Of a stretch of DNA of 64,000 nucleotides, positions 30,135-40,651 are shown piece after piece. Made by a program: the position numbers and the translations under genes. The stretch is from Flavobacteriales bacterium (lineage in GTDB: Bacteria; Bacteroidota; Bacteroidia; Flavobacteriales_D; Sanyastnellaceae), in contig JAQWFN010000123.1 of assembly GCA_029238785.1 (NCBI GenBank), positions 35,416 through 99,415 on the forward strand. The letters are read 5' to 3'. The notes beneath the pieces were generated by a model, which was not told where the DNA came from, searched no databases, and worked only from the letters and a program-made list of their open reading frames with translations. The number at the start of each line of letters is the position of its first letter. Positions within the stretch are counted from its first letter, which is position 1.

Positions 30135-31481
30135 TTATGCAGATAGACCATCAACTGGACTTGCTGTTCTTCCACGCATTTTACCAGACTTCATTAAGCC
30201 ATCATAATGACGTGACAACAAGTAACTATCAATTTGTTGCAAAGTATCCAATATAACTCCCACCATAATCAATAGAGATGTCCCTCCAAAGAAGATTGCG
30301 AAAGATTGTGCTTTTGTTAATCCAACCGCCATTACGATTGCAGGTAAAATTGCAATCAAGCCCAAGAAAATAGATCCTGGTAAAGTAATTCGCGAAAGAA
30401 TTGCATCTAAGAACTCAGCTGTTGCGCGTCCTGGTTTAACACCCGGTACAAAGTTCCCACCTTTCTTCAAGTCGTCTGCCATACGGTTAGGATTAACTGT
30501 AATCGCAGTGTAGAAGTAAGTGAAGACAACAATCATAAGGAAGAACAAGAGGTTGTATGCAAGACCGTTAAAGTCAGCAAGACTCTTTAATACTTCACTA
30601 TTCTTAAATGTTTCAGTTTGTTGCAAGTACAATGGAACAAACATGATCGCTTGGGCGAAGATGATTGGCATTACACCAGCAGAATTCACTTTCAAAGGAA
30701 TAAAATCTCTTTTCCCAGCTCCTGAAGGCATGTGCGTTGTTCCTTGTTGCGCTGCTTTTGCTGTTTGAACTGGCACTCTGCGTACTCCTTGAACAAGGGC
30801 AACACTAGCACCAATAACAATCAACAAAGCTGCGATCTCAATCAAGAAGAAGTAAATGGAACTTAAAGTTCCTTCTTGGATCAAGGCTTGCGGGAATGAA
30901 GCGATGATACCAATCATAATCAACAAAGAGATACCGTTTCCGACCCCTTTGTCTGTGATTTTCTCACCCATCCACATGATGAACAAAGTTGAAGCTGTGA
31001 GGATAACTACTGAGGTTGTCCACCACAATGTTGATGGATCAGCAACAGCTCCTGTTTGAGCTACAACGGTAGATGCTAAATAACCAGGTGCCTGTACTAA
31101 TGTAATGGCAATGGTTAGAAAACGTGTCCATTGGTTTAGCTTTTTACGCCCACTTTCTCCCTCTGATTGCATCTTTTGCACAGAAGGAACTGCAATCCCC
31201 ATCAACTGCATGATAATCGATGCAGAGATGTAAGGCATGATTCCAAGTGCAAAAATTGATGCTCTTGTAAAAGCGCCACCGGTGAAGAGCTCGAGCAATC
31301 CTGCCAAACCTTCACCTCCACTAGAGGCCATTTCATCAGCAAGGATTTTATCATCCACGCCAGGAAGCACGATGTGCGACCCGATACGGTAGATCAAGAT
31401 AAAGCCCAAAGTGATGAGAATTTTACGTCTCAACTCTTCGTGTTTTAAGATGTCTTTGATTTTTTGGATAAAGTTCTTCAT
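30135..31481 (-). CDS. secY: Preprotein translocase subunit SecY
   Basis: 448 residues with about ten membrane segments. Family landmarks: GSHIVLPGVD near the first segment, GIMPYISASIIMQL (second segment region), the cytoplasmic loop SEGESGRKKLNQWTRF and the C-terminal-half GTSLLIMVGVILDTLQQI. It forms the Sec channel with SecE and SecG; all the exported proteins in this window with signal peptides need it. Between rplO and map, as in most spc operons, but adk is missing after it. Confidence 0.98.
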   Translation of the reverse strand: MKNFIQKIKDILKHEELRRKILITLGFILIYRIGSHIVLPGVDDKILADEMASSGGEGLAGLLELFTGGAFTRASIFALGIMPYISASIIMQLMGIAVPSVQKMQSEGESGRKKLNQWTRFLTIAITLVQAPGYLASTVVAQTGAVADPSTLWWTTSVVILTASTLFIMWMGEKITDKGVGNGISLLIMIGIIASFPQALIQEGTLSSIYFFLIEIAALLIVIGASVALVQGVRRVPVQTAKAAQQGTTHMPSGAGKRDFIPLKVNSAGVMPIIFAQAIMFVPLYLQQTETFKNSEVLKSLADFNGLAYNLLFFLMIVVFTYFYTAITVNPNRMADDLKKGGNFVPGVKPGRATAEFLDAILSRITLPGSIFLGLIAILPAIVMAVGLTKAQSFAIFFGGTSLLIMVGVILDTLQQIDSYLLSRHYDGLMKSGKMRGRTASPVDGLSA

Positions 31482-31494
31482 GGTGATTTAAGTT

Positions 31495-31941
31495 TTAGAG
31501 TGATTTAATTTCACCACCCTTCTCTTCAATCGCCTTCTGCGCAGAGGCAGAGAACTTATGAGCAGTAACAGTCAGTTTAGAAGACAATTCGCCACGACCC
31601 AAGATTTTGATCAAATCTTTCTTGTTCGCAAGACCGTTTTCAACCAAGATCATTGGATTGATTTCAGTCAATTGTTTTCTATCGGCAAGTTCCTGAAGTG
31701 TATCAACGTTGATTCCTTTGTACTCAACACGGTTTCTATTTTTGAAACCGAACTTAGGTACACGGCGTTGAAGTGGCATTTGCCCACCTTCGAAACCAAT
31801 TTTACTTTTATAACCTGATCTAGATTTGGCACCTTTATGACCACGTGTAGAAGTTCCACCGTGACCTGATCCCTCACCTCGACCAACTCGCTTGCGCTGC
31901 TTGGTTGAACCAGCCGCTGGTTTTAGGTTGTTTAATTCCAT
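31495..31941 (-). CDS. rplO: 50S ribosomal protein L15
   Basis: 148 residues, start [20 protein letters not shown] with the Gly/Arg/Lys-rich extension ([20 protein letters not shown]) and C-terminal globular part ending KGGEIKSL. A late assembly protein of the 50S subunit. Confidence 0.98.
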   Translation of the reverse strand: MELNNLKPAAGSTKQRKRVGRGEGSGHGGTSTRGHKGAKSRSGYKSKIGFEGGQMPLQRRVPKFGFKNRNRVEYKGINVDTLQELADRKQLTEINPMILVENGLANKKDLIKILGRGELSSKLTVTAHKFSASAQKAIEEKGGEIKSL

Positions 31942-31956
31942 GATAATGGTTTAAAA

Positions 31957-32136
31957 TTATTTTTCTTCAACTTTAACAAGGTGGTTTACCTTACGGATCA
32001 TCCCCAAGATTTGTGGGGTTGCCTCCTTTTCTACAGGTACATTAAGCTTCTTAAGCCCGAGTGCCTGAATCGTAGCTTTTTGTCGCTTTGGGCGATTAAT
32101 TGCGCTACGAACCTGAGTAATAACTACTTTTCCCAT
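31957..32136 (-). CDS. rpmD: 50S ribosomal protein L30
   Basis: 59 residues, ATG at 32136, TAA at 31957-31959. Translation begins [20 protein letters not shown] and continues [21 protein letters not shown], matching the L30 ferredoxin-like fold at normal length. Between rpsE (12-base gap) and rplO (15-base gap). Confidence 0.96.
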   Translation of the reverse strand: MGKVVITQVRSAINRPKRQKATIQALGLKKLNVPVEKEATPQILGMIRKVNHLVKVEEK

Positions 32137-32148
32137 CGTGGTTCTGTA

Positions 32149-32667
32149 TTATCCGTTAAAAACCTTTTGTACTGAAATGCCGCGCAAGTTAGCAACTTGT
32201 TTCGCATCTCGCAATTCGCCAAGCGCTTTCATTGTTGCTTTCACCACATTATGTGGGTTCGACGAACCTAAAGACTTCGCAAGTACATCAGTAATACCAA
32301 CACTTTCGAGAACTGCACGCATTGCACCACCAGCGATAACACCGGTACCTGAAGAAGCAGGCTTGATCATTACGTGAGCTCCGCCGAAACGTGCTTCTTG
32401 TTTGTGAGGAATTGTTCCGTTGATCACAGGAACTTTCACCAAATTCTTCTTCGCATCATCGATGCTTTTAGAAATGGCTGTGGTTACCTCTTTTGATTTA
32501 CCAAGACCGTGTCCTACAACACCGTTTTCGTCTCCTACAACAACAATAGCACTGAAGCTGAAGGTACGACCACCTTTGGTCACCTTGGTTACACGGTTGA
32601 TACCAACCAGTCTATCTTTTAGTTCTGTGGTCTCTGCTGACCTGATTGAACGTTGCTCTTTTGCCAT
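32149..32667 (-). CDS. rpsE: 30S ribosomal protein S5
   Basis: 172 residues. dsRNA-binding N-domain with [20 protein letters not shown] and [14 protein letters not shown], and C-domain with [20 protein letters not shown]. Residues of the decoding-fidelity loop are as in wild-type family members. Confidence 0.98.
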   Translation of the reverse strand: MAKEQRSIRSAETTELKDRLVGINRVTKVTKGGRTFSFSAIVVVGDENGVVGHGLGKSKEVTTAISKSIDDAKKNLVKVPVINGTIPHKQEARFGGAHVMIKPASSGTGVIAGGAMRAVLESVGITDVLAKSLGSSNPHNVVKATMKALGELRDAKQVANLRGISVQKVFNG

Positions 32668-32673
32668 GTTGAT

Positions 32674-33027
32674 TTAGAATTTCAATCCAGCTTCACGAGC
32701 TGAATCTGCGAGTTGTTTAATACGTCCGTGGTACAAGTAACCGTTTCTATCGAAAACAACTGTTTCCAATCCAGCTGCTTTTGCCTTCTCTCCAATTGCT
32801 TTCCCTACCATTGCAGCTTGTTCCAACTTAACCACTTTATCAGCTCCGTCCATTTTGAATGAAGAAGATGATACTAGCGTTGTACCAGTTGAGTCATCAA
32901 TGATTTGTGCGTAAATCAGCTTGTTGCTTCTAAACACAGACAATCTTGGAATATCCGTTGTTCCAAGGATATTTTTTCTAACGCGTCTCTTAATCTTAGC
33001 GCGACGCTCTCTTTTAGACATTGCCAT
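32674..33027 (-). CDS. rplR: 50S ribosomal protein L18
   Basis: 117 residues ([20 protein letters not shown]; an ATG two codons in is an alternative start). Family blocks [31 protein letters not shown] and C-terminal [17 protein letters not shown]. Binds 5S rRNA with L5. Confidence 0.98.
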   Translation of the reverse strand: MAMSKRERRAKIKRRVRKNILGTTDIPRLSVFRSNKLIYAQIIDDSTGTTLVSSSSFKMDGADKVVKLEQAAMVGKAIGEKAKAAGLETVVFDRNGYLYHGRIKQLADSAREAGLKF

Positions 33028-33036
33028 AATCTCTTA

Positions 33037-33588
33037 TTATTTAGCAGCTGATTTACCCGCTTTACGACGGATGTATTCATTTTTGTAGCGCACACCTTTT
33101 CCTTTGTAAGGTTCTGGTTTACGGAGCGAGCGTATTTTTGAGGCAATCATTCCGATCAATTGCTTGTCGTGAGATTCCAAAATAATCGCTGGGTTTTTAC
33201 CCTTTTCCGCTAATGCTTCTATTTTAATTTCTTTAGGCATCTCGATAATGATCGGGTGGCTATAACCTAGAGCAAGCTCAAGACGTTGTCCTGAAGTTTT
33301 AGCACGGTAACCAACACCAACTAATTCGAGTTCCTTTTTGTATCCTTCAGTCACACCAACAACCATGTTGTTAATCAAGGAACGATATAGACCATGCTTA
33401 GCTCTAACGTCTTTCGACTCGTTAGCACGATCAAGGATAATTTCGTTCTCCTTGATTTCGACTGAAATCGCTGGATCAAGTACTTGTTCCAGCTCGCCTT
33501 TTGGGCCTTTCACCTTTACTAGGGAATCAGAAACGGTAATTTCTGCTCCTTTCAATAAAGGTATCGGCGCTTTTCCTATTCGTGACAT
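33037..33588 (-). CDS. rplF: 50S ribosomal protein L6
   Basis: 183 residues, start MSRIGKAPIPLLKGAEITV, with two L6 domains; the second ends in the signature LRKPEPYKGKGVRYKNEYIR. Near the factor-binding site of the 50S subunit. Confidence 0.98.
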   Translation of the reverse strand: MSRIGKAPIPLLKGAEITVSDSLVKVKGPKGELEQVLDPAISVEIKENEIILDRANESKDVRAKHGLYRSLINNMVVGVTEGYKKELELVGVGYRAKTSGQRLELALGYSHPIIIEMPKEIKIEALAEKGKNPAIILESHDKQLIGMIASKIRSLRKPEPYKGKGVRYKNEYIRRKAGKSAAK

Positions 33589-33600
33589 TCGATGTATTGT

Positions 33601-33999
33601 TTAATATACGTAGCAGATGATTTCACCACCTACATTGTCTTTTCTTGCTTCTTTATCTGTCATCAACCCTTTAGAAGTTGAAATAACTGAAATACCTAGT
33701 CCGTTCAATACACGTGGAATAGAATCTCCACCTGAGTACTTTCTCAAACCTGGTTTACTTACACGTTGAAGTTCAGAGATTGCTGGCTTCTTCGTTTTTG
33801 GGTGATACTTAAGAGCGATTTTGATCACTCCTTGTACTTCGTTATCGTCGAACTTGTAGTTCAAGATATACCCTTTCTCGTGCAAGATTTTAGTAATTTC
33901 CTTCTTCAAGTTTGAAGCTGGAATTTCCACTACCTTATGACGAGCGGCCTGCGCGTTTCTGATACGCGTTAAATAATCTGCTATTGGATCACTATACAT
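33601..33999 (-). CDS. rpsH: 30S ribosomal protein S8
   Basis: 132 residues. Start [18 protein letters not shown] and C-terminal [19 protein letters not shown], the S8 signature. S8 binds helix 21 of 16S rRNA and is the spc operon repressor in E. coli; no matching mRNA site was identified here. Confidence 0.98.
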   Translation of the reverse strand: MYSDPIADYLTRIRNAQAARHKVVEIPASNLKKEITKILHEKGYILNYKFDDNEVQGVIKIALKYHPKTKKPAISELQRVSKPGLRKYSGGDSIPRVLNGLGISVISTSKGLMTDKEARKDNVGGEIICYVY

Positions 34000-34021
34000 A
34001 GCTTTGTTTTATTAAGGCTGG

Positions 34022-34291
34022 TTACCAGCTCGCTTTTTTAACTCCTGGAATTTTACCTGCCAATGCCATCTTTCTAAAAGTCACACGTGAGATACCGAAT
34101 TGACGCATATATCCACGTGGACGACCAGTTAATTGACATCTGTTGTGCAAGCGCACTGCAGAAGAATTTTTTGGTAGTTTTTGCAAACCTTCCCAGTCTT
34201 CTTCTTCCTTCAGTCTTTTTCTTTTCTCAGCGTAACGTGCTACCATTCTTTGGCGCTTGCGTTCGCGTGCTTTCATTGATTCTTTTGCCAT
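34022..34291 (-). CDS. rpsN: 30S ribosomal protein S14, long zinc-independent type
   Basis: 89 residues with the long-form N-terminus ([20 protein letters not shown]) and C-terminal [19 protein letters not shown]. Only one Cys is present; the two CXXC pairs of the 61-residue zinc form are absent. Confidence 0.98.
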   Translation of the reverse strand: MAKESMKARERKRQRMVARYAEKRKRLKEEEDWEGLQKLPKNSSAVRLHNRCQLTGRPRGYMRQFGISRVTFRKMALAGKIPGVKKASW

Positions 34292-34299
34292 GGTAGCGT

Positions 34300-34851
34300 T
34301 TATTTTTTAGTGAACGGAAAACCGAATTCATTTAACAATGCTTTCGCTTCTTCGTCATTAGTTGCTGTGGTAACGATAGTGATATCCATCCCGTTGAAAT
34401 GCTTCACTTTATCAAGATCGATTTCTGGGAAGATAATTTGTTCTTTAACACCGAATGTAAAGTTACCTCTTCCATCAAAACCAGAAGCTTTCACACCTCT
34501 AAAGTCACGAACGCGCGGCAAAGATACTGCTATTAATCGATCTAAAAACTCATACATCACTTCGTCTCTTAAAGTCACGCGGCAACCGATAGGCATGCCC
34601 TTACGTAACTTAAAGTTAGAAACGTCTTTTGTAGAGATTGTAGCAACAGCTTTTTGTCCTGCAATTGCAGTCATTTCCTCGATAGCGTAGTCCACCATCT
34701 TCTTATCTGCTACTGCTTTACCTAAACCTTGGTTTAAGCAAATTTTAGTAATTCGAGGAACCTGCATTACAGATTTGTACTCGAATTTCTCCTTGAGAGA
34801 TACGACAATCTCATCGTCGTACTGCTTGCGAAGTCTTGGTACGTAACTCAT
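34300..34851 (-). CDS. rplE: 50S ribosomal protein L5
   Basis: 183 residues with [55 protein letters not shown] and [15 protein letters not shown], all L5 blocks. Binds 5S rRNA and contacts P-site tRNA. Start overlaps the rplX stop by one base. Confidence 0.98.
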   Translation of the reverse strand: MSYVPRLRKQYDDEIVVSLKEKFEYKSVMQVPRITKICLNQGLGKAVADKKMVDYAIEEMTAIAGQKAVATISTKDVSNFKLRKGMPIGCRVTLRDEVMYEFLDRLIAVSLPRVRDFRGVKASGFDGRGNFTFGVKEQIIFPEIDLDKVKHFNGMDITIVTTATNDEEAKALLNEFGFPFTKK

Positions 34852-35171
34852 TACTTAAGCTCCTCATTTGATTTTTTAGAGAAGCGCACCAATTTTCCAT
34901 TATCTGCTCTTCTCTTACCCACACGTGTTGGGTTACCTTGATTATCAATAACCATCACATTTGAAATGTGAATAGCTGCTTCTCTTTTCTCGATGCCACC
35001 TTGTGGATTTGTAGCGCTAGGTTTCATGTGTTTAGTAATCATATTGATACCTTCCACAAGAACACGATCATTTTTACGATCGATGCGCAACACTTTTCCG
35101 CTCTTTCCTTTGTCTTCACCAGAAAGAACTTTCACTTGGTCGCCTGTTTGTACTTTTACTCGTTTGTGCAT
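34851..35171 (-). CDS. rplX: 50S ribosomal protein L24
   Basis: 106 residues. KOW motif at [20 protein letters not shown] and the family's [19 protein letters not shown]. One of the assembly initiators of the 50S subunit. Overlaps rplE by one base. Confidence 0.98.
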   Translation of the reverse strand: MHKRVKVQTGDQVKVLSGEDKGKSGKVLRIDRKNDRVLVEGINMITKHMKPSATNPQGGIEKREAAIHISNVMVIDNQGNPTRVGKRRADNGKLVRFSKKSNEELK

Positions 35172-35183
35172 TGCCTTTATAAA

Positions 35184-35552
35184 TTAAAGCACCTCAGGTG
35201 CAAGTGAAACAATTTTCATAAAGTCTTTTTCACGCAACTCTCTTGCCACAGGGCCAAAGATACGAGTACCACGCATTTCACCGGCAGCATTCAAAAGAAC
35301 AATAGCGTTATCATCAAAGCGGATGTATGATCCATCAGCTCTACGCACTTCTTTTTTCGTTCTAACTACAACTGCAGTTGATACTGTCCCTTTCTTTACG
35401 TTTCCGTTCGGGGTTGCTTCTTTTACGGTAACAATAATCTTGTCACCAATGCTTGCGTAGCGGCGCTTGGTTCCTCCCAAAACGCGGATACAGAGAGCTT
35501 CTTTTGCTCCACTGTTATCTGCTACTCTCATACGGCTTTCTTGCTGTAACAT
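35184..35552 (-). CDS. rplN: 50S ribosomal protein L14
   Basis: 122 residues, the normal length. [20 protein letters not shown] at the start, then [19 protein letters not shown] and [14 protein letters not shown]. Forms part of the bridge to the 30S subunit. Confidence 0.98.
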   Translation of the reverse strand: MLQQESRMRVADNSGAKEALCIRVLGGTKRRYASIGDKIIVTVKEATPNGNVKKGTVSTAVVVRTKKEVRRADGSYIRFDDNAIVLLNAAGEMRGTRIFGPVARELREKDFMKIVSLAPEVL

Positions 35553-35581
35553 TTCTTTTAACCTTTATTCGTTGGACAAGA

Positions 35582-35842
35582 TTACTTAGCTCTTTCGATG
35601 ATCTCGACCAATCTCCAGCATTTTCTCTTTGAGAGCGGACGAGTTTCCATAATACGAACGGTATCACCAATGTTGCACTCGTCTTTTTCGTCGTGTGCTA
35701 CAAATTTATTGGTCGTTTTTACGAATTTACCGTACTTCTCATGTTTCACTTTACGCTCAACACTCACGACGATTGACTTATCCATTTTATTGGAAGTCAC
35801 AACACCAATTCGTTCTTTTCTAAGGTTGCGTTTATTTTCCAT
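35582..35842 (-). CDS. rpsQ: 30S ribosomal protein S17
   Basis: 86 residues, OB fold: [40 protein letters not shown] and [18 protein letters not shown] are S17 blocks. Binds the 5' domain of 16S rRNA. Confidence 0.98.
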   Translation of the reverse strand: MENKRNLRKERIGVVTSNKMDKSIVVSVERKVKHEKYGKFVKTTNKFVAHDEKDECNIGDTVRIMETRPLSKRKCWRLVEIIERAK

Positions 35843-35856
35843 TGCCTTATTCCTTT

Positions 35857-36048
35857 TTAGGCGTTTTTACGAGCGTTAAGCTCTGTCAATAACCTTGCGA
35901 TCACCTTTTTGTGATCTCTTAATTGCATTGGGTTCTCTAACCCAGCAAGTGAGTTATTGAACTTCATCTCCGCCAATGCTTGACGATGCTCGCCTACCTT
36001 TTCTAGTAGGTCTGAGTCTGATAATTGCTTTATTTCCTGCGCTTTCAT
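35857..36048 (-). CDS. rpmC: 50S ribosomal protein L29
   Basis: 63 residues, two helices: [20 protein letters not shown] and [18 protein letters not shown]. Lies at the tunnel exit next to L23. Between rplP and rpsQ as usual. Confidence 0.97.
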   Translation of the reverse strand: MKAQEIKQLSDSDLLEKVGEHRQALAEMKFNNSLAGLENPMQLRDHKKVIARLLTELNARKNA

Positions 36049-36057
36049 AATACTCTA

Positions 36058-36477
36058 TTATTCGACGTAGTCCGGACGTACAACAAAACGCGTACGAACT
36101 GGCAACTTTTGCGCTCCCAATCGGAGTGCCTCTTGAGCAACTTCCAACGGTACACCGTCAATTTCAAACATAATTCTACCCGGCTTAATTGGAGCAACCC
36201 AGTGACTAGGAGCACCTTTACCTTTACCCATCCTTACCTCTGCAGGCTTAGAAGTGATCGGTTTGTCCGGAAATATTCTAATCCATACTTTACCTTCACG
36301 TTTCATGTAACGTGTAATGGCAACACGAGCAGATTCGATTTGACGTGATGTAATGAAACCCATGTCAGTCGTCTTAATCGCAAATGAACCGAAGGCAATT
36401 CTAGACCCTCTCTGAGCAAGACCGCGAACACGGCCTTTCTGCATTTTGCGGAACTTGGTTCTTTTTGGCTGTAACAT
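36058..36477 (-). CDS. rplP: 50S ribosomal protein L16
   Basis: 139 residues. [40 protein letters not shown] and the signature [20 protein letters not shown]. Near the A-site tRNA elbow. Confidence 0.98.
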   Translation of the reverse strand: MLQPKRTKFRKMQKGRVRGLAQRGSRIAFGSFAIKTTDMGFITSRQIESARVAITRYMKREGKVWIRIFPDKPITSKPAEVRMGKGKGAPSHWVAPIKPGRIMFEIDGVPLEVAQEALRLGAQKLPVRTRFVVRPDYVE

Positions 36478-36497
36478 CTTTTACTGCTTTTTCTTGA

Positions 36498-37220
36498 TTA
36501 TTTACGACGGCGACGTCTTGGAGCTTGACCTCCGGCATTATTATTACCACCACCACGCTTCTCTTTATTCTCTGTATCAGGAGTCAAATCTGGTCTTCCG
36601 TAGATTTCTCCACGACAAATCCATACTTTAATTCCAATACGCCCGTATGTTGTGTGCGCTTCGCTCAAGGCATAGTCGATATCAGCTCTAAATGTATGCA
36701 ATGGAATACGACCATCTTTATAACCTTCAGAACGTGCCATCTCTGCGCCATTCAAACGACCAGAAACCAAGATCTTGATTCCTTCAGCTCCCATTCTCAT
36801 GGTTCCGGCTACTGCCATCTTAGCTGCACGACGGAATGAAATACGAGCTTCGATCTGACGAGCAACGCTATCAGCAACTAAACGTGCATCCAACTCTGGT
36901 CTCTTGATCTCAAAGATGTTGATTTGTACTTCCTTTCCAGTAAGTGACTTCAACTCTTCTTTCAGCTTATCTACTTCGCTTCCACCTTTTCCGATAATCA
37001 CACCTGGACGTGCAGTTTGGATGGTTACAGTAACCAACTTCAATGTACGTTCAATAATGATTTTCGCAACACTAGCCTTACGCAAACGGGCTGTCAGGTA
37101 CTGACGAATTTTATCGTCTTCAACTAGTTTTTCAGTGTAATTCTTTCCACCGTACCAGTTTGATTCCCAGCCTTTGATGAATCCTAAACGATTCCCTATT
37201 GGATTGGTTTTTTGTCCCAT
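36498..37220 (-). CDS. rpsC: 30S ribosomal protein S3
   Basis: 240 residues. Start [22 protein letters not shown] domain with [17 protein letters not shown]3 C-domain with [20 protein letters not shown] and [16 protein letters not shown]. The C-terminus has a Lys/Gly/Asn-rich tail ending in RRRRRK. Part of the mRNA entry site. Confidence 0.98.
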   Translation of the reverse strand: MGQKTNPIGNRLGFIKGWESNWYGGKNYTEKLVEDDKIRQYLTARLRKASVAKIIIERTLKLVTVTIQTARPGVIIGKGGSEVDKLKEELKSLTGKEVQINIFEIKRPELDARLVADSVARQIEARISFRRAAKMAVAGTMRMGAEGIKILVSGRLNGAEMARSEGYKDGRIPLHTFRADIDYALSEAHTTYGRIGIKVWICRGEIYGRPDLTPDTENKEKRGGGNNNAGGQAPRRRRRK

Positions 37221-37228
37221 TCTTGTAA

Positions 37229-37624
37229 TTATTTAGCGCTATCTACGATAATCGTTACGTGATTCGATCTTTTTCTAATTCTGTGAGCGCGTCCTTGTGG
37301 AGCCGGTTGAATTCTCTTCAACATTCGACCTCCGTCAACTTTAATCTCACTTACAACGAGGTTGGCGTCTTCAAGACGTTCGCCTTCATTTTTGTTTGTC
37401 CAATTGTCTATGGCAGACAACAACAGCTTCTCTAAACGCAATGAAGCTTCCTTACGGCTGAACTTCAAAATGTTCAATGCATCTGTTACCTTCTTACCGC
37501 GGATTGTATCTGCTACAATTCTCATTTTACGAGGAGAAGTAGGACAATTGTTCAGCTTTGCAAAAGCAACTGATTTCAGTTCCTCTTTACGCTTCTCCGC
37601 TTGTATTCTTTTTCTGGCACCCAT
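37229..37624 (-). CDS. rplV: 50S ribosomal protein L22
   Basis: 131 residues from the ATG at 37624 ([20 protein letters not shown]); an upstream in-frame TTG at 37633 is unlikely to be used. Family blocks: [20 protein letters not shown] and the C-terminal [18 protein letters not shown], which forms the tunnel-lining hairpin and is an erythromycin-sensitive region. Confidence 0.97.
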   Translation of the reverse strand: MGARKRIQAEKRKEELKSVAFAKLNNCPTSPRKMRIVADTIRGKKVTDALNILKFSRKEASLRLEKLLLSAIDNWTNKNEGERLEDANLVVSEIKVDGGRMLKRIQPAPQGRAHRIRKRSNHVTIIVDSAK

Positions 37625-37650
37625 GGTTTCCAAATTTTAAATTCAGGAGA

Positions 37651-37932
37651 CTAGCGTCTTCCCTTGTCCTTTTTATTTCCCCCGTGACCACGGAAGTTTC
37701 TAGTTGGTGAGAACTCTCCGAGTTTGTGACCTACCATGTTTTCAGTTACATAAACAGGAATAAACTGTTTCCCATTATGTACACCGATGGTAAGACCAAC
37801 GAAATCAGGAGTGATCGTAGAAGAGCGAGACCAAGTCTTGAGCACTGACTTCTTTCCAGAAGCCTGAGATTCCTCTACTCTTTGCATTAACTTGTAATGC
37901 ACGAATGGTGGTTTTTTAAGTGAACGAGCCAT
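37651..37932 (-). CDS. rpsS: 30S ribosomal protein S19
   Basis: 93 residues. [39 protein letters not shown] and [17 protein letters not shown] are diagnostic. Sits in the 30S head with S13. Confidence 0.98.
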   Translation of the reverse strand: MARSLKKPPFVHYKLMQRVEESQASGKKSVLKTWSRSSTITPDFVGLTIGVHNGKQFIPVYVTENMVGHKLGEFSPTRNFRGHGGNKKDKGRR

Positions 37933-37939
37933 GTCTTAA

Positions 37940-38767
37940 TTATTTCTTCTTACGACGTTCTACAATATATTTACTAGATGCTTTTTTCGGCTTTCTGGTT
38001 TTATAACCTTTCGCTGGCATGCCGTTTCTTGAGCGTGGGTGACCACCTGAAGAACGACCCTCACCACCACCCATTGGGTGATCTACTGGGTTCATAACCA
38101 CACCACGTACACGTGGTCTTCTACCTAACCATCTTGAACGTCCAGCTTTACCTGAACGTTGAAGGTTGTGCTCTGAATTAGAAACAGAACCGACTGTTGC
38201 CAAACAAGTTGTCAAAATCATTCTTGTTTCACCTGAAGGTAACTTGATTGTACAATATTTACCTTCACGAGCATTTAATTGAGCATAGCTTCCTGCACTT
38301 CTCGCGATTGAACCGCCCTGTCCAGGGTTAAGCTCAATATTGTGAATCACAGTTCCCAAAGGAATTTCTTGCAAAGTTAAAGTGTTTCCAACTTCTGGAG
38401 CTACTCCTTTACCAGACTCAATCGTTTGTCCTACTTGAATACCTGCAGGCGCGATGATGTAACGCTTCTCTCCATCTGCATATTCAACCAAACAAATACG
38501 TGCTGATCTGTTTGGATCGTATTCAATCGTTAAAACCTCAGCTTTAACGTTGTGCTTATCTCTTTTGAAATCAATAACACGATAGCGACGCTTATGGCCA
38601 CCTCCACGATAACGCATGGTCATCTTACCGGTGTTATTTCTACCTCCAGACTTCTTGATCGGCTCAAGAAGTGCTTTGTGCGGACGGTCTGTAGTCAACT
38701 CTTCGAATGTAGAGATGATTTTGTGACGCTGTCCTGGAGTCATCGGTTTTAGTTTACGTAATGCCAT
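37940..38767 (-). CDS. rplB: 50S ribosomal protein L2
   Basis: 275 residues. [36 protein letters not shown] and the C-terminal [20 protein letters not shown], which carries the His needed near the peptidyl-transferase centre. Ends [10 protein letters not shown]. Confidence 0.98.
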   Translation of the reverse strand: MALRKLKPMTPGQRHKIISTFEELTTDRPHKALLEPIKKSGGRNNTGKMTMRYRGGGHKRRYRVIDFKRDKHNVKAEVLTIEYDPNRSARICLVEYADGEKRYIIAPAGIQVGQTIESGKGVAPEVGNTLTLQEIPLGTVIHNIELNPGQGGSIARSAGSYAQLNAREGKYCTIKLPSGETRMILTTCLATVGSVSNSEHNLQRSGKAGRSRWLGRRPRVRGVVMNPVDHPMGGGEGRSSGGHPRSRNGMPAKGYKTRKPKKASSKYIVERRKKK

Positions 38768-38772
38768 GTCTC

Positions 38773-39066
38773 TTAAATGTTATCGTAAAAATCAATGGTT
38801 TGTCCGTCGGCAACACTAACAATCGCTTTCTTGAACGCATTGGTTCTTCCGTTAACCATTCCGGTTTTCGTAAAACGACTCTTTTTCTTTCCATCTACAT
38901 TGATGGTGCGCACTGAAGTTACCTGTACATTGTACTTACTTTCAACAGCCTTACGGATTTCAATCTTGTTTGCATCACGTGCAACGATGAAACCGAATCT
39001 GTTGTTTGCTTCGCTGTCTGAACTCATCTTTTCAGTAATCAGCGGCTTAATTAAAATATTGCTCAT
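38773..39066 (-). CDS. rplW: 50S ribosomal protein L23
   Basis: 97 residues from the ATG at 39066, which overlaps the rplD stop as TGATG; a GTG one codon upstream is possible. [19 protein letters not shown] and [20 protein letters not shown] are L23 blocks. Dock for trigger factor and SRP at the tunnel exit. Confidence 0.97.
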   Translation of the reverse strand: MSNILIKPLITEKMSSDSEANNRFGFIVARDANKIEIRKAVESKYNVQVTSVRTINVDGKKKSRFTKTGMVNGRTNAFKKAIVSVADGQTIDFYDNI

Positions 39067-39695
39067 CACTTAATCAAGGTTTGTTGTACTACTTCATGAG
39101 CGTTGCTTACAAACACAATGTTTGTGCTGTTCATGATTTCATACGTGTTCAACATAGCGGCGCTAGTTACATTGCACTTAGGTACGTTGCGTGAAGACAA
39201 GTAAACATTGTTATCAGCACTTGGAAGAACCACCAAAGTCTTTTGACCTGTGAGATTCAAGTTTCCAATAACTTTAACAAAGTCTTGTGTTTTCACTGCA
39301 GCCATCTTGAGATCTTCAAGAACCATAATGCCTTCAGCTTTTGCCTTATATGATAACGCTGACATACGAGCCAAACGTTTCACTTTCTTATTTACCTTCA
39401 ACTCATACTTGTGAGGACGTGGTCCGAAAACGGTACCTCCACCTCTCATCACTGGAGACTTGATGCTACCCGCACGAGCAGTACCAGTTCCCTTCTGACG
39501 CTTAATCTTGCGGGTTGAACCAGCAATTTCAGCACGTTCTTTCGACTTATGAGTTCCTTGACGTTGTGCTGCGTTGTAACGCTTAACATCGAGGTAGATC
39601 GCATGATCATTAGGCTCGATACCGAAAACGGCATCGTCTAGGGTAACCTTCTTTGAGGTCTTTTTCCCATCGGTAGTGTATACAGCTAATTCCAT
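39066..39695 (-). CDS. rplD: 50S ribosomal protein L4
   Basis: 209 residues. YNAAQRQGTHKSKERAEIAG, then the tunnel-loop signature KRQKGTGTARAGSIKSPVMR and GGGTVFGPRPHKYELKVNKK. In E. coli L4 represses the S10 operon. It starts one base after the rplC stop. Confidence 0.98.
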   Translation of the reverse strand: MELAVYTTDGKKTSKKVTLDDAVFGIEPNDHAIYLDVKRYNAAQRQGTHKSKERAEIAGSTRKIKRQKGTGTARAGSIKSPVMRGGGTVFGPRPHKYELKVNKKVKRLARMSALSYKAKAEGIMVLEDLKMAAVKTQDFVKVIGNLNLTGQKTLVVLPSADNNVYLSSRNVPKCNVTSAAMLNTYEIMNSTNIVFVSNAHEVVQQTLIK

Positions 39696-39696
39696 C

Positions 39697-40317
39697 TTAC
39701 TTTCTGATTAGAACGGTTGAACCTTTATGACCTGGAACAGCTCCTTTAATAACAATCAAACCATCTTCAGGCATCACTTTCAATACCTCAAGGTTTTCAA
39801 CTGTTACTCGAACGTTACCCATTTGACCAGCCATTCTCATTCCCTTGAATACACGTGCAGGGTATGAGGCAGCACCAATAGAACCAGGGGCTCTTAATCG
39901 GTTGTGCTGACCGTGGGTTGCTTGTCCAACACCTCCAAAACCATGGCGTTTCACCACACCTTGGAAGCCTTTTCCTTTGCTCTTCCCAACTACGAAAACA
40001 TATTCTCCTTCTTTGAAGATGTCTTCTATTTTAACTTCATCACCGAGGGCGAGTTCTTGGTCGAAACCTTTAAACTCAGCCAACTTTCTTTTTGGAGATG
40101 TTCCGGCCTTTTTGAAGTGTCCTTTCATGGCTTGCGAAGTGCGCTTTTCTTTGCGATCTCCGTAACCTAATTGAACAGCTTCATAACCATCCTTCTCTAG
40201 GGTTTTTACTTGTGTAACTACACAAGGACCAGCCTCGATGATCGTGCATGGAATATTTTTTCCAGCGGCACTATAAATACTGGTCATACCTACTTTTCTC
40301 CCTATGAGTCCAGGCAT
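39697..40317 (-). CDS. rplC: 50S ribosomal protein L3
   Basis: 206 residues. [40 protein letters not shown] and [20 protein letters not shown] match L3. An early assembly protein near the peptidyl-transferase centre. Confidence 0.98.
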   Translation of the reverse strand: MPGLIGRKVGMTSIYSAAGKNIPCTIIEAGPCVVTQVKTLEKDGYEAVQLGYGDRKEKRTSQAMKGHFKKAGTSPKRKLAEFKGFDQELALGDEVKIEDIFKEGEYVFVVGKSKGKGFQGVVKRHGFGGVGQATHGQHNRLRAPGSIGAASYPARVFKGMRMAGQMGNVRVTVENLEVLKVMPEDGLIVIKGAVPGHKGSTVLIRK

Positions 40318-40334
40318 TGCTGTATGATTAATTA

Positions 40335-40640
40335 TTAAACTTTAATTTCAACTTCTACTCCACTTGGAAGCTCCAAGCGCATTAATGCGTCTACTGTCTT
40401 CGAGGAAGAGCTGTAGATATCAAGCAAACGCTTGTACGAGCTCAACTCGAATTGCTCACGCGACTTTTTATTCACGTGCGGTGAACGCAATACGGTATAA
40501 ATTCTGCGGTGTGTTGGCAATGGAATTGGTCCACTGATCACTGCACCTGTCGACTTCACAGTCTTAACGATCTTCTCTGCAGACTTATCTACTAAGTTGT
40601 GATCGTATGATTTCAATTTGATTCTAATCTTCTGAGCCAT
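40335..40640 (-). CDS. rpsJ: 30S ribosomal protein S10
   Basis: 101 residues. [20 protein letters not shown] and [20 protein letters not shown] are family signatures. It follows fusA by only 11 bases; the tuf gene that often lies here is absent. Confidence 0.98.
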   Translation of the reverse strand: MAQKIRIKLKSYDHNLVDKSAEKIVKTVKSTGAVISGPIPLPTHRRIYTVLRSPHVNKKSREQFELSSYKRLLDIYSSSSKTVDALMRLELPSGVEVEIKV

Positions 40641-40651
40641 CTCAATTATAA

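Noticed and set aside
40641..40651. Expected tuf gene between fusA and rpsJ
   Set aside because: Only 11 bases lie there; no remnant is present, so tuf is simply located elsewhere.
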